Shown here piece after piece: positions 1-8,789 of a DNA stretch of 64,000 bases (position 1 is the stretch's first letter; each line of letters begins with the position of its first letter). The position numbers and the translations under genes are program-made. The stretch comes from Rhodoferax sp. (GTDB lineage: Bacteria > Pseudomonadota > Gammaproteobacteria > Burkholderiales > Burkholderiaceae_C), in NCBI RefSeq assembly GCF_030653815.1, contig NZ_JAURYQ010000014.1:110561-174560 (forward strand), written 5' to 3'. The notes beneath the pieces are model-generated. The model saw only the letters and a program-made list of their open reading frames with translations. It was not told the DNA's origin and ran no database searches.

Positions 1-332
1 AGGTTTTGCTGTTCCTGCATTTCGCGCAGCTGGCGCTCCTGCTCTTGCGCCTTGTCTTGACCGTCCAGGTCCGTCATGGCCGGTGGCAGCGGGCTTTTGG
101 CCCGGCCACGCTCCGCCTCACCGCCGCCCGCCATGGCAAACTGGGCAATGGCCTGGGCTTTGTCTGGCCGCTCCTGCGGGTTGGTATTGACCAGGATCAC
201 CTCCAGCGGGCTGTCCTGCATGATGCGCTTGAAAGCCCCGGGCTCCACCAGCCGCACGGTCAACAAGGCGGCGTGCACCGCGATGGACGCACCCAGTGCC
301 AGCTGAAGGGTTCCAAGGGGCAGCAGCTTCAC
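1..332 (-). CDS. TonB-like energy transducer, 3' end outside window
   Basis: The first 110 codons of a minus-strand gene; its C-terminus lies beyond the left edge. It starts at a GTG (332) that overlaps the stop of the upstream ribonuclease gene by four bases (GTGA), so the two are probably translationally coupled. The N-terminus has a short basic stretch and one hydrophobic segment (about residues 8-28), then a polar region with SPLEVILVNT near residue 40 and a Gln/Glu-rich tract near residue 100. This is the layout of TonB-like periplasm-spanning proteins: an inner-membrane anchor followed by a linker. The conserved TonB C-terminal domain is not in view, so the call rests on the N-terminal pattern and on the RNB-TonB neighbourhood I recall from related Burkholderiales. 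Confidence 0.65.
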   Translation of the reverse strand, partial: MKLLPLGTLQLALGASIAVHAALLTVRLVEPGAFKRIMQDSPLEVILVNTNPQERPDKAQAIAQFAMAGGGEAERGRAKSPLPPAMTDLDGQDKAQEQERQLREMQEQQN

Positions 333-2392
333 GGCGTGTCAAGGGCCTCGGGCTCGGTGGCTGCCGGCTTGGCTTCGGCATCGTTGAGGTCCACGGCAAT
401 CGCAATCGGGCCGGCCACGCTGTCCTCGTCCTGTTCTTCGTCGGCGTCAAAGGCCTCGGGCTCGGCGTCGAGGCGCTCCAGCACGGTGCCGTGGATGTCG
501 AGCGACACCAGGTCGATGTCGCCCAGCTTCACCAGCACCCGTGCGCCGCGCGGCAAGGTTTGCGCGCCCATCACCGGCAGCACCAGCGGCAGGTGGTCGG
601 CGCGCACCAAATTGTCCTTGAACAAGGTGGCCTCGATCTCGGTGATGCCCTGCTGCTGCACGTATTTCAGCGTCCAGAAACGCTCGATGGCGTTTTGGTA
701 GCCGTTGTAGGCAAAGTAGGCGGCGTCAAAGCTGGAGATGATCGAGAACAGCTCGGCGTCTTTGGGCTTGAACGGTGCCACCAGCGCGGCCGTTTTGCCG
801 TGGCGGGCGCAGGCAATGATCTGCCACTGGTTGACCAGGTCCACATAGCGGCGCAGCGGCGAGCTGCTCCAGGCATAACTCTTGACACCAATGCCGGCGT
901 GCGGCAACGCCCGGGTGCCCATGCGCACCTTGACGCCGGGCAACATCGAGGCCTGGCTGCGGTAAATGCCCGGCACCCCGAGCTCGGCCATCCAGTTGCC
1001 CCAGGTGCTGTTGGCCAGGATCATGGCTTCCGACACGATCAAATCGAGTGGCGCGCCGCGCTGGCGCACGCTGATCTGTACCTGCTCGGTGCCCTGCGGC
1101 TCGGCGCCGTTGTTGCCGACCAGCCGGAAGTTGTAGTCGGGCCGGTTGAAGTTTTCGGGCTTGCCGCGCACCACTTCGCGCTTGGCCTTCAGGTCTTGCG
1201 CCAGCCGGTACAGAAAAGAGAGTTGCGGACGTTTGTGCTGCAGCGGCGGCGGGTCGGTGTCGTGCATGAAAGCCGGGTCTTGCAGCCAATCCAGCGTGAC
1301 CACGTTGTCGAGCTGGTCGTGGCGCAAGTTGGCGCCAATGTGCACCCGCTCCAGCTTGGTCTCGGTCGCCGTGATCTCCAGCGTGGCTTCATCCAGCGTC
1401 ACATAGAGCGACACCGCCGGGCAGTCGCAGCCCTCTGACAGCGTGTAATTCTGCACCACTTCGTCGGGCAGCATGGTGAGTTTGTAGCCTGGCATGTAGA
1501 CCGTGGACAGGCGCGCGCGGCCCAGCAGGTCGGCCGCGCTGCCGGGCTGGATCGCCAGGCCGGGCGCGGCAATGTGAATGCCCAGCACCACGGTGCCGGT
1601 GCCCAGGCCCTGCACCGACAGCGCATCGTCGATCTCGGTGGTGGCCGAATCGTCAATCGAAAAGGCCCGCGCCGGGGACAGCGGCAGCTCGTCCTTGATC
1701 GGGGGCGCGTCAAATTTCGGGAACCCGGTGCCCTTGGGAAAGTTTTCCAGCAGGAACCGTTTCCAGTGGAACTGGTAGGGCGAGTCAATGGCGCCGGCCT
1801 TGATCAGCAGGTCGAGCGGGCCCAGATGGGTGGCGCGCGAGGCCTCGACCACGGCCTTGTATTCGGGCGCATTCTTGTCGGGCTTGAACAGGATCTTGTA
1901 AAGCTGGTCGCGGATGGCCTGCGGGCAAACGCCTTCACTCAGTTCCTTGACCCAGGCCTCAATCTGCAGCAGCAACTGTTTCTTTTTTTCGATGGCCGCC
2001 AGGGCCTGCGCCAGGATGTCGGCCGAGGCCTTTTTGAAGCGGCCCTTGCCGGCGCGGCGAAAGTAGTGCGGTGCCTCCTGCAGCGCCATCAGGGTGCCGG
2101 CTTGCTGCTCCAGCGTGGCGTGTTCCGAGAAGTAGTCGCGCGCCAGCTCGGCAAAGGCAAAGTCGCCCTCGGGGGCAAATTCCCAGGCCATGTCGAGCTC
2201 GATGCCAGCGGCCACGGCCTGCGCGCCGGCCATCAAGTCATGCGGTGTGGGCTTGTCGAACTTGAGCAGCATGTTGGCCGACTTGACCTTGACGCGCTTG
2301 CCCGAGTCCAGCTCGACTTGCGCCGAGGTGTCGGCCTCGGAGAGGATGCGCCCGGCCAGGAATTTGCCGGTTTCTTCAAATAATAAGTACAT
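329..2392 (-). CDS. RNB-domain ribonuclease (RNase II/R family)
   Basis: 687 aa, a predicted 3'-5' exoribonuclease of RNA turnover in the cytoplasm. The RNB catalytic domain starts near residue 240; the acidic active-site segment reads SIDDSATTEIDDALSV (about 246-261), with the Asp residues that bind the catalytic metals. The N-terminal ~230 residues are longer and more divergent than the cold-shock domains of E. coli RNase II, which is typical of the betaproteobacterial version. The C-terminal ~60 residues are acidic and low in complexity (DADEEQDEDS). The ATG at 2392 sits 159 bp from the divergent sucrose operon. I do not assign rnb or rnr because this subfamily differs from both E. coli enzymes. 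Confidence 0.9.
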   Translation of the reverse strand: MYLLFEETGKFLAGRILSEADTSAQVELDSGKRVKVKSANMLLKFDKPTPHDLMAGAQAVAAGIELDMAWEFAPEGDFAFAELARDYFSEHATLEQQAGTLMALQEAPHYFRRAGKGRFKKASADILAQALAAIEKKKQLLLQIEAWVKELSEGVCPQAIRDQLYKILFKPDKNAPEYKAVVEASRATHLGPLDLLIKAGAIDSPYQFHWKRFLLENFPKGTGFPKFDAPPIKDELPLSPARAFSIDDSATTEIDDALSVQGLGTGTVVLGIHIAAPGLAIQPGSAADLLGRARLSTVYMPGYKLTMLPDEVVQNYTLSEGCDCPAVSLYVTLDEATLEITATETKLERVHIGANLRHDQLDNVVTLDWLQDPAFMHDTDPPPLQHKRPQLSFLYRLAQDLKAKREVVRGKPENFNRPDYNFRLVGNNGAEPQGTEQVQISVRQRGAPLDLIVSEAMILANSTWGNWMAELGVPGIYRSQASMLPGVKVRMGTRALPHAGIGVKSYAWSSSPLRRYVDLVNQWQIIACARHGKTAALVAPFKPKDAELFSIISSFDAAYFAYNGYQNAIERFWTLKYVQQQGITEIEATLFKDNLVRADHLPLVLPVMGAQTLPRGARVLVKLGDIDLVSLDIHGTVLERLDAEPEAFDADEEQDEDSVAGPIAIAVDLNDAEAKPAATEPEALDTP

Positions 2393-2464
2393 CGGCGAAT
2401 TGTCCCATGGCTTGCTGCTGTTGTCGGTACGCCCGCCAGCGGCCTGTTTCAGGCTGGCATCCCG

Positions 2465-2493
2465 TTGAAAATATATTTGTTAAAATGTAATTT
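2465..2493 (+). promoter_or_regulatory. candidate sigma70 promoter of the sucrose operon
   Basis: TTGAAA (2465-2470) and TAATTT (2488-2493) are separated by 17 bp in a conspicuously AT-rich patch of an otherwise GC-rich region. This would place transcription start near 2500, about 50 bp before the sps ATG, which has an AGGAG-like ribosome-binding site at about 2539-2543. It is a pattern match only. Confidence 0.45.
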
Positions 2494-2551
2494 TTTGGAT
2501 GCCCTGTTTGGTGATTGAATTGTTGCCAGCGCATCTTGCAGGAGTCGTGCC

Positions 2552-4717
2552 ATGAAAAAGCGAAGCTTGGCGGCAAAAAAACCTTTGTACATCGTACTGA
2601 TCAGCGTTCACGGCTTGATCCGGGGGCACGACCTGGAGCTCGGGCGCGATGCCGACACCGGCGGCCAGACCAAGTACGTGGTGGAGCTGACGCGCGCGCT
2701 GGGTGAACGCGGCGACGTTGAACGGGTGGTGCTGCTGACGCGGCGCGTGGTCGACAGTCAGGTGAGTCCCGACTATGCCGAAGTGTTTGAGCCGCTGTCC
2801 GACAAAGCCAGCATCGTGCGCATTGCCTGCGGTGAAGACAAGTACCTGCGCAAGGAAATGCTGTGGGACACGCTGGAGAACTTTTCCGACAATGTGCTGG
2901 CCTACCTCAAGAGCCAGCCGCGCATGCCGGACGTGTTGCACAGCCATTACGCCGATGCCGGCTACGTGGGCTCGCGCCTGTCGCACCAGTTGGGTATTCC
3001 GCTGGTGCATACCGGGCATTCGCTGGGCCGCAATAAACGCCAGCAGTTGCTGGCCAGCGGCATCAAGCGCAGCGAGATCGAAGCCACCTACTGCATCTCG
3101 CGCCGCATCGAGGCCGAAGAAACCACGCTGGGCGCGGCCGACCGCGTGATCACCAGCACCCAGCAGGAAATTGAGCAGCAGTACGGCCTGTACGACTTCT
3201 ACCAGCCTGAGCGCATGCGGGTCATCCCGCCGGGCACCGACCTGACGCAATTCTTCCCGCCCCAGGGTGATGAAAAAAAGAGCCCGATTGCGCTGGCACT
3301 TGACAGGCAGTTGGCGCAGCCCAACAAGCCGATGATTCTGGCGCTGGCCCGGCCAGACCCCAAAAAGAACCTGTTGACCTTGATTGCAGCCTACGGAGAG
3401 TCGCCGGCCTTGCAGCAAGCCGCCAACCTGGTCCTCGTGGCCGGCAACCGCGACGACATTCAGGAGCTGGAGAGCGTCGCCAAAACCGTGTGGACCGACA
3501 TCCTGCTGGCCATCGACAAGTACGATTTGTACGGCAAGGTGGCCTACCCCAAGCACCACAAACAGGAAGAGGTGGCAGTGCTCTACCGGCTGGCTGCCAC
3601 CTCGCGCGGTGTTTTTGTCAACCCGGCGCTGACCGAGCCCTTTGGCCTGACCTTGATCGAGGCGGCGGCCTGCGGCCTGCCGATTGTGGCCACCGAGGAC
3701 GGCGGCCCGAGCGACATCATTCGCAATTGCCAGAACGGCCATCTGATCAACCCGCTTGACAAGGTGGCGATGGCGGCCACGCTGCTGCAGACCCTGAGCG
3801 ACAAGACGGCCTGGCGGCGTTTGGCCCGCAAGGGCATGGCCGGCGTGCGCCAGTTTTACGCGTGGTCGGCGCATGTGGAGAGCTACCTGGCGGTGGTGCG
3901 GCCCTTGGTGGAAAAATCCGAGCCGGTGACTCGCATGGCCTTGCGCCGGCGCCCGGGCACGTTCCGTGAGCAGGCGATTTTCACCACCCTGGACCTGAAC
4001 CTGATTGGCGACACGGCTTCGCTCGCGCCCTTCATGCACACCATGCACGCGCACCGCAAGGCCATCATCTTCGGCATAGCCACCGGGCGCAGTCTGGACG
4101 ATGCGCTGAGCACCCTGAAGCGCTACAACATTCCCCAGCCCGATGTGCTGATCACCGGGCAGGGCACGCAAATCCATTACGCCCCCCACCTGACCGAGGA
4201 CGCGGTCTGGGCGCGCCATATCGACCACCTGTGGCATCGCCAGGCGGTGCGCGAGCTGCTCGAGGACGTGCCGGGGCTGACGCTGCAGCCGCAAAGCCAC
4301 CAAAGCGCGTTCAAGCTGAGCTATTTCATTGACACCCGCGTGACCAGCGCCAACGACATCCGGCAACTCCTGCTGCGCAACGAACAGGCGGTGAATGTGA
4401 TTTTCTCGTTCGGACAATTTCTTGACGTGCTGCCGCAGCGCGCCTCCAAGGGGCTGGCCCTGCGCTGGTGCGCCGAGCAGTTTGGTTTTGCGCTGGAAAA
4501 GACACTGGTGGCGGGCGTCACCGGTGCCGACGCCGACATGTTGCGCGGTAACACCCTGGGCGTGGTGGTGGACAACCGCCACCTGGCGGAGTTGGCGGAC
4601 CTGGCCAACATCGAAAAAATCTATTTTTCCAGGCAGGCTTACGCGGCCGGCATTCTGGAGGCCATGACGCATTACCAGTTTTTTGCCGACGAGTCCAAGG
4701 CCGGAGCCGCCGCATGA
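2552..4717 (+). CDS. sps: sucrose-phosphate synthase (GT-B fused to HAD-like domain)
   Basis: 721 aa. It makes sucrose-6-phosphate from UDP- (or ADP-) glucose and fructose-6-phosphate. The N-terminal GT4 glycosyltransferase (about 1-460) opens with the SPS signature ISVHGLIRGHDLELGRDADT (~16-35) followed by GGQTKYVVELTRALG, and ends with the nucleotide-sugar Glu motif NPALTEPFGLTLIEAAACG (~355-373). Residues ~470-720 form a HAD-IIB domain like that of plant-type SPS. In its motif I the sequence is TLDLNLIG where active phosphatases have DxDxT, so the second Asp is lost and the domain is probably not catalytic. It overlaps spp by four bases (ATGA). It is the first gene of a three-gene sucrose operon. 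Confidence 0.93.
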   Translation: MKKRSLAAKKPLYIVLISVHGLIRGHDLELGRDADTGGQTKYVVELTRALGERGDVERVVLLTRRVVDSQVSPDYAEVFEPLSDKASIVRIACGEDKYLRKEMLWDTLENFSDNVLAYLKSQPRMPDVLHSHYADAGYVGSRLSHQLGIPLVHTGHSLGRNKRQQLLASGIKRSEIEATYCISRRIEAEETTLGAADRVITSTQQEIEQQYGLYDFYQPERMRVIPPGTDLTQFFPPQGDEKKSPIALALDRQLAQPNKPMILALARPDPKKNLLTLIAAYGESPALQQAANLVLVAGNRDDIQELESVAKTVWTDILLAIDKYDLYGKVAYPKHHKQEEVAVLYRLAATSRGVFVNPALTEPFGLTLIEAAACGLPIVATEDGGPSDIIRNCQNGHLINPLDKVAMAATLLQTLSDKTAWRRLARKGMAGVRQFYAWSAHVESYLAVVRPLVEKSEPVTRMALRRRPGTFREQAIFTTLDLNLIGDTASLAPFMHTMHAHRKAIIFGIATGRSLDDALSTLKRYNIPQPDVLITGQGTQIHYAPHLTEDAVWARHIDHLWHRQAVRELLEDVPGLTLQPQSHQSAFKLSYFIDTRVTSANDIRQLLLRNEQAVNVIFSFGQFLDVLPQRASKGLALRWCAEQFGFALEKTLVAGVTGADADMLRGNTLGVVVDNRHLAELADLANIEKIYFSRQAYAAGILEAMTHYQFFADESKAGAAA

Positions 4718-5565
4718 GGCGCCTGCTGCTGTGCACCGACCTGGACCGCACCCTGATCCCCAACGGTGCGCAACACGCCGCACCCGGCGCGCTGGCGCTG
4801 TTTCGGCAACTGGTGCGCCGCGAGGACGTGACGCTGGCCTACGTGAGCGGTCGGCACCAGGCACTGATGGCGCAGGCGATGCGTGAGTTCGACCTGCCGC
4901 AACCTGCTTTTGCCATCGCCGATGTGGGTTCGACGATCTACCAGGTCTCGCCCGCTGGCTGGTCGGAAGACGTGGCATGGCGTGCGCAGATGGCCCCGGA
5001 CTGGCGCGACCTGACGCATGCTGATCTGGTGGCCCTGCTGGCTGTTTTTCCGGCGCTGCAGTTGCAGCCCCCGGCGCAGCAGAACCGCCACAAGCTCAGC
5101 TACCACGTGGCATTGACAGAAGACGCGCACAGCCTGTTGCGCGAGGTGGACGTCCGCCTGAAAGAAGCGCAGATTCAGGCGAACCTGATCTGGAGCATCG
5201 ATGAACCCGCCGGGCTGGGTTTGCTCGATGTCTTGCCCGCCAGTGCCAACAAGCTGCAGGCCATCCGATTCCTGCTGCAACAAACCGGGTTGAAGGAGGG
5301 TGACGTCATTTTTGCAGGTGACAGCGGCAACGATCTGGAGGTGCTGCTCAGCAGCCTCCCCGCCGTGCTGGTGGCCAATGCCGACCCGCAGGTCAAAAGT
5401 CAGGCGGCTGCCGCCAAGCCTGGCACCCTGTATCTGGCGCAAGGCGGCTACCTGGGCATGAATGGCAACTACAGTGCGGGTATTCTGGAGGGCGTGGCCC
5501 ATTACCACCCGGCGCTGGACGCCTGGTTACGCGCGCAACAACAGAAATTTTTGGGAGACCACTGA
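4714..5565 (+). CDS. spp: sucrose-6-phosphate phosphatase (HAD-IIB)
   Basis: 283 aa HAD-superfamily phosphatase that should release free sucrose from the sps product. Motif I is intact (TDLDRTLIP, residues ~8-16, DxDxT), a conserved Lys follows in KLSYHV (~128), and motif III/IV is FAGDSGNDLEVL (~203). This contrasts with the degenerate copy fused to the upstream synthase, and it explains why a separate phosphatase gene is kept. The start overlaps the sps stop (ATGA) and the stop shares a base with the amylosucrase ATG (TGATG), so the three genes are very likely one transcript. Mannosyl- or glucosyl-3-phosphoglycerate phosphatases are related families; the context favours sucrose phosphate. 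Confidence 0.88.
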   Translation: MRRLLLCTDLDRTLIPNGAQHAAPGALALFRQLVRREDVTLAYVSGRHQALMAQAMREFDLPQPAFAIADVGSTIYQVSPAGWSEDVAWRAQMAPDWRDLTHADLVALLAVFPALQLQPPAQQNRHKLSYHVALTEDAHSLLREVDVRLKEAQIQANLIWSIDEPAGLGLLDVLPASANKLQAIRFLLQQTGLKEGDVIFAGDSGNDLEVLLSSLPAVLVANADPQVKSQAAAAKPGTLYLAQGGYLGMNGNYSAGILEGVAHYHPALDAWLRAQQQKFLGDH

Positions 5566-7517
5566 TGTACGAACAAGCGTCACATGCGGTGTTGAACGAC
5601 ATCCTGCGGGAGCTCAAGCCCGAGATCGGCAACTTTCGGCTGCGCCATTTTTACACCCGGCTGGGCGCCAATTTTTATGCCATCCATTCCCTGTTTCATC
5701 TGCTTTACGGTGACCGGCCGGATTTCAAGGCGCAGATGGTCAGCCTGGTCGAGACGCTGGCGGTGCGCTACATGGAGCGCAGCCCGGCCTTGCGCAAGTC
5801 AGACCTGACGCGGGAGCGCGACTACAACTGGTTCCTGAGCCAGAAATGGGTTGGCATGGCGCTGTATTGCGACCGCTTTGCCGATGACCTGAAGGGCCTG
5901 CGCACCAGGCTGCCCTACCTGCAGGATCTGGGCATCAACATGCTGCACATCATGCCGATCCTGGATTGCCCGCCAGTCCATGCCGACGGCGGCTACGCCA
6001 TCAGGGATTTCTTCAAGGTGGACCCCCGCTACGGCAGCACCGAGGACGTGGAAGCGCTGGCTGCCACGTTAAAGAAGCGCGACATGCTGCTGGTGCTCGA
6101 CGTGGTGGTCAACCATACCTCGAACGAGCACGACTGGGCGCAACGGGCGCAAAGTGGCGACAAAAAATACCAGGACTACTACTACGTGTTTGACGACCGC
6201 GAGATGCCCGACACCTTCGAGGAGACCATGCCCGAGGTCTTTCCGGCCACGGCACCCGGGAATTTCACCTGGGACGAGGCCATGGGCAAGTGGGTCATGA
6301 CGGTGTTCAACCACTACCAGTGGGACCTCAACTACCGCAACCCGGCCGTGTTGATCGAAATGATCGACATCATTCTGTTCTGGGCCAACAAAGGCGCGGA
6401 CATTTTGCGCCTGGATGCGGTGGCGTTCTTGTGGAAAAAGATTGGCAGCACTTGCCAGAATGAGCGTGAGGCGCACCTGCTCTTGCAGTTGATGAAAGAC
6501 TGCTGCCAGGTGACTGCGCCGGGTGTGCTGTTCATTGCCGAGGCCATCGTGGCGCCGAGCGAGGTGGCCAAGTATTTTGGTGAAGACGCCATCAACGCCA
6601 AGGAGTGCGAGATTGCCTACAACGCCACCTTCATGTCCCTGCTGTGGGACGGGGTGGCCACCAAGAATGCCGTGTTGCTGAACCAGGGTATCAAGCATTT
6701 GCCGGTCAAGCTGGAGCGCGCCACCTGGCTCAACTATGTGCGTTGCCACGACGACATCGGCCTGGGTTTTGATGACAATGACGTGCGCCTGTCAGGCTAC
6801 GATCCGGTACAGCATCGGCGCTTTCTGATCGATTACTTCACCGGCAGATTCCCCGGTTCGTTCGCCCGGGGGCTGCCGTTTGGCGAGAATCCCAAGACCG
6901 GTGATGCGCGTATCTCGGGCTCGCTGGCCTCGCTGGCCGGGCTTGAGGCGGCGCTGGAAAGCCAGGACCCCCAAGCCGTCGATCAGGCCATCAAGACCAT
7001 TCTGTTGCTGCACAGCCTGATCCTGTCCTTTGGCGGTATTGCCTTGTTTTACTACGGCGATGCCATCGGCACGCTCAACAGCCTGGCCTATCTGACCGAT
7101 CCCGCAGAGTGTGATGACAGTCGCTGGGTGAACCGCTCGTATTTTGACTGGACCAAGGCCGCCTTGCGCCATCAGACCGGCACGGTGGAGCAGCGCATTT
7201 TCAGCGCGCTCAAGAAAATGATCACCTTGCGCAAGGAGCTGAGTGCGTTTGCCGACTTCGACAACCGCCAATTGCTGAGTGTCGACAACCCCAACCTGCT
7301 GGTTTTTTTGCGCACGGACATGCACAACGCGCGCAACCGGGTGCTGGTGGTGAGCAACTTCAACACCGTGGCGCAACGCTTGCCGCTGGGCGCACTGCGC
7401 CCTTATGGTTTGTTTCAGCAAGAGGCCATGAAAGAGCTTTGTTCGGGCGAGCGCATCACGGTTGACCACGACACGATCACCATCCCGGCGCTGGTCAGTT
7501 GCTGGTTGGTCGACTGA
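5565..7517 (+). CDS. ams: amylosucrase (GH13)
   Basis: 650 aa, close to the 636 aa of the Neisseria enzyme. Amylosucrase transfers glucose from sucrose onto an alpha-1,4-glucan and releases fructose; run on glucan or phosphate it can also break sucrose down. The GH13 barrel has its nucleophile at D284 (ILRLDAVAFLWKK), acid/base at E326 (LFIAEAIVAPSE) and transition-state Asp at D396 (VRCHDDIGLGF), matching D286/E328/D393 of the known enzyme. The helical N-terminal domain typical of the family (EIGNFRLRHFYTRLGANFYA) is present. There is no signal peptide, so the enzyme is probably cytoplasmic. It lies downstream of sps-spp, which suggests that sucrose made by the cell is fed into glucan or recycled. 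Confidence 0.93.
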   Translation: MYEQASHAVLNDILRELKPEIGNFRLRHFYTRLGANFYAIHSLFHLLYGDRPDFKAQMVSLVETLAVRYMERSPALRKSDLTRERDYNWFLSQKWVGMALYCDRFADDLKGLRTRLPYLQDLGINMLHIMPILDCPPVHADGGYAIRDFFKVDPRYGSTEDVEALAATLKKRDMLLVLDVVVNHTSNEHDWAQRAQSGDKKYQDYYYVFDDREMPDTFEETMPEVFPATAPGNFTWDEAMGKWVMTVFNHYQWDLNYRNPAVLIEMIDIILFWANKGADILRLDAVAFLWKKIGSTCQNEREAHLLLQLMKDCCQVTAPGVLFIAEAIVAPSEVAKYFGEDAINAKECEIAYNATFMSLLWDGVATKNAVLLNQGIKHLPVKLERATWLNYVRCHDDIGLGFDDNDVRLSGYDPVQHRRFLIDYFTGRFPGSFARGLPFGENPKTGDARISGSLASLAGLEAALESQDPQAVDQAIKTILLLHSLILSFGGIALFYYGDAIGTLNSLAYLTDPAECDDSRWVNRSYFDWTKAALRHQTGTVEQRIFSALKKMITLRKELSAFADFDNRQLLSVDNPNLLVFLRTDMHNARNRVLVVSNFNTVAQRLPLGALRPYGLFQQEAMKELCSGERITVDHDTITIPALVSCWLVD

Positions 7518-7575
7518 GTCCGCACGCCAAAACCCAAGCCCTGCGCAGCGCGCAAGCACGGACCATGCGGGTGGG

Positions 7576-8319
7576 TTAGTGACTTGTTTTGGGGGCAGGC
7601 AGCAAGCGCTCGCATTCCTCGGTGACGGCCGCGTAGCACTCGCAGACACGCGCCTCCAGCCCCGGGCGATCCACCACGGTGAGGCAGCCGCGCGACACCG
7701 CAATCAAGCCATCTTTTTGCAGTTTGCCAGCGGTTTGTGTGACGCTTTCGCGGCGGATGCCCAGCAAGTGCGAAATCTGTTCCTGGGTGATGGCCATTTT
7801 GTCACTGTGCAAGCGGTCCAGGCTCATCAACAGCCAGCGGCAAAAACGTTGCTCCACCGAGTGGTGCTGGTTGCACACAGCGGTTTGCGAAGTTTGGCAG
7901 ATCAGCGCCTGGCTGTAGAGCAAGGCCAGATGTTGCAGTTTGCCGCCCAGCGCAAATTCGTGTTTCATGACTTTGCGGCTGAGCCGGTAGGCACTGCCAG
8001 CGCTTTGCACCTCGGTGCTGCTGGGCAGGCTGTCACCGCCCATGTAGATCGAGATACCGATCAGCCCCTCGTTGCCGACCAGGGCGACTTCGCTGGACGA
8101 GCCATCTTCCAGGTCGTAGATCAGCGACACGATGCCGGAGGTGGGAAAGTGCAGAAAATTGACATGGTCGCCCGATTCCGAGAGGGTCCATTTGCGCGGC
8201 ATCTCGACCAGGTGCAAATCGGGCAGCAGGCGTTCGTACTCCGCCGCTGGCAGCATGGCCAGGATTTGGTTGAGCTTGGGGCTGGGTGGGCTGGACACAG
8301 GTGTTTTTTTGGTGGACAT
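7576..8319 (-). CDS. Crp/Fnr-family transcriptional regulator
   Basis: 247 aa. An N-terminal cyclic-nucleotide-binding-type beta-roll (about 20-140) is followed by a winged helix (about 165-235). The helix-turn-helix reads ITQEQISHLLGIRRESVTQT; the recognition helix RRESVTQ is that of a common Burkholderiales Crp/Fnr group and lacks the E-xx-S-R pattern of true FNR. No N-terminal cysteine cluster for an Fe-S centre is seen, and the ligand is unknown. It is the last gene of phoH-ybeY-crp, 26 bp after ybeY, and convergent with the sucrose operon; its tail lies 58 bp from the amylosucrase stop. Confidence 0.88.
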   Translation of the reverse strand: MSTKKTPVSSPPSPKLNQILAMLPAAEYERLLPDLHLVEMPRKWTLSESGDHVNFLHFPTSGIVSLIYDLEDGSSSEVALVGNEGLIGISIYMGGDSLPSSTEVQSAGSAYRLSRKVMKHEFALGGKLQHLALLYSQALICQTSQTAVCNQHHSVEQRFCRWLLMSLDRLHSDKMAITQEQISHLLGIRRESVTQTAGKLQKDGLIAVSRGCLTVVDRPGLEARVCECYAAVTEECERLLPAPKTSH

Positions 8320-8345
8320 GGCAGATCCTTAAAAATGAAACTGAC

Positions 8346-8789
8346 TCAATACGGGTTGTCAAACCCCAGCCGCGCCATGATCTCGCTCTCGCGCAGCTCC
8401 ATCACCTGGGCGTCTTCGTCTTCATCGTGGTCCCAGCCCTGCGCGTGCAGCGCGCCGTGCACCAGCAGATGGGCGTAATGGGCTTCCAGGGTTTTGCCCT
8501 GTTCTTTCGCCTCGGCGGCCACCACCGGCGCGCACAACACCAGGTCGGCGGTGACGACCGGTTCTTGCGTGTAGTCGAAGGTCAGCACGTTGGTGGCGTA
8601 GTCTTTCTGGCGGTAATCCCGGTTGAGGGCCTGGCCCTCAGCGGCATCGACGATGCGCACGGTGAGCTCGGCGTCGTCTTGCAGCGCGGCGCGCAGCCAG
8701 CGCATGACTTTGTGACGGGGCAGGGCGGCGCGGTGCTGCGCCACGTCTTCAAACTTGCCGAATTGCAGGGAGAGGGTGAGTTGGTTCAT
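8346..8789 (-). CDS. ybeY: rRNA maturation endoribonuclease YbeY
   Basis: 147 aa, the usual size. YbeY is a zinc endoribonuclease of 16S rRNA 3'-end maturation and 70S quality control. The metal-binding motif [16 protein letters not shown] (about residues 111-126) has the three conserved His residues (HGxLHxxGxDH). The ATG overlaps the phoH stop (ATGA), so the two genes are translationally coupled, an arrangement conserved across proteobacteria. Confidence 0.95.
   Translation of the reverse strand: MNQLTLSLQFGKFEDVAQHRAALPRHKVMRWLRAALQDDAELTVRIVDAAEGQALNRDYRQKDYATNVLTFDYTQEPVVTADLVLCAPVVAAEAKEQGKTLEAHYAHLLVHGALHAQGWDHDEDEDAQVMELRESEIMARLGFDNPY

Noticed and set aside
2480..4978. An 832-codon open frame antisense to sps
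   Set aside because: It mirrors the high-GC codon pattern of sps on the opposite strand, has low-complexity His/Gln/Arg composition and no domain; sps itself is unmistakable. The same holds for other long antisense frames, for example over ruvB, glcB, glgX and the exonuclease fusion.
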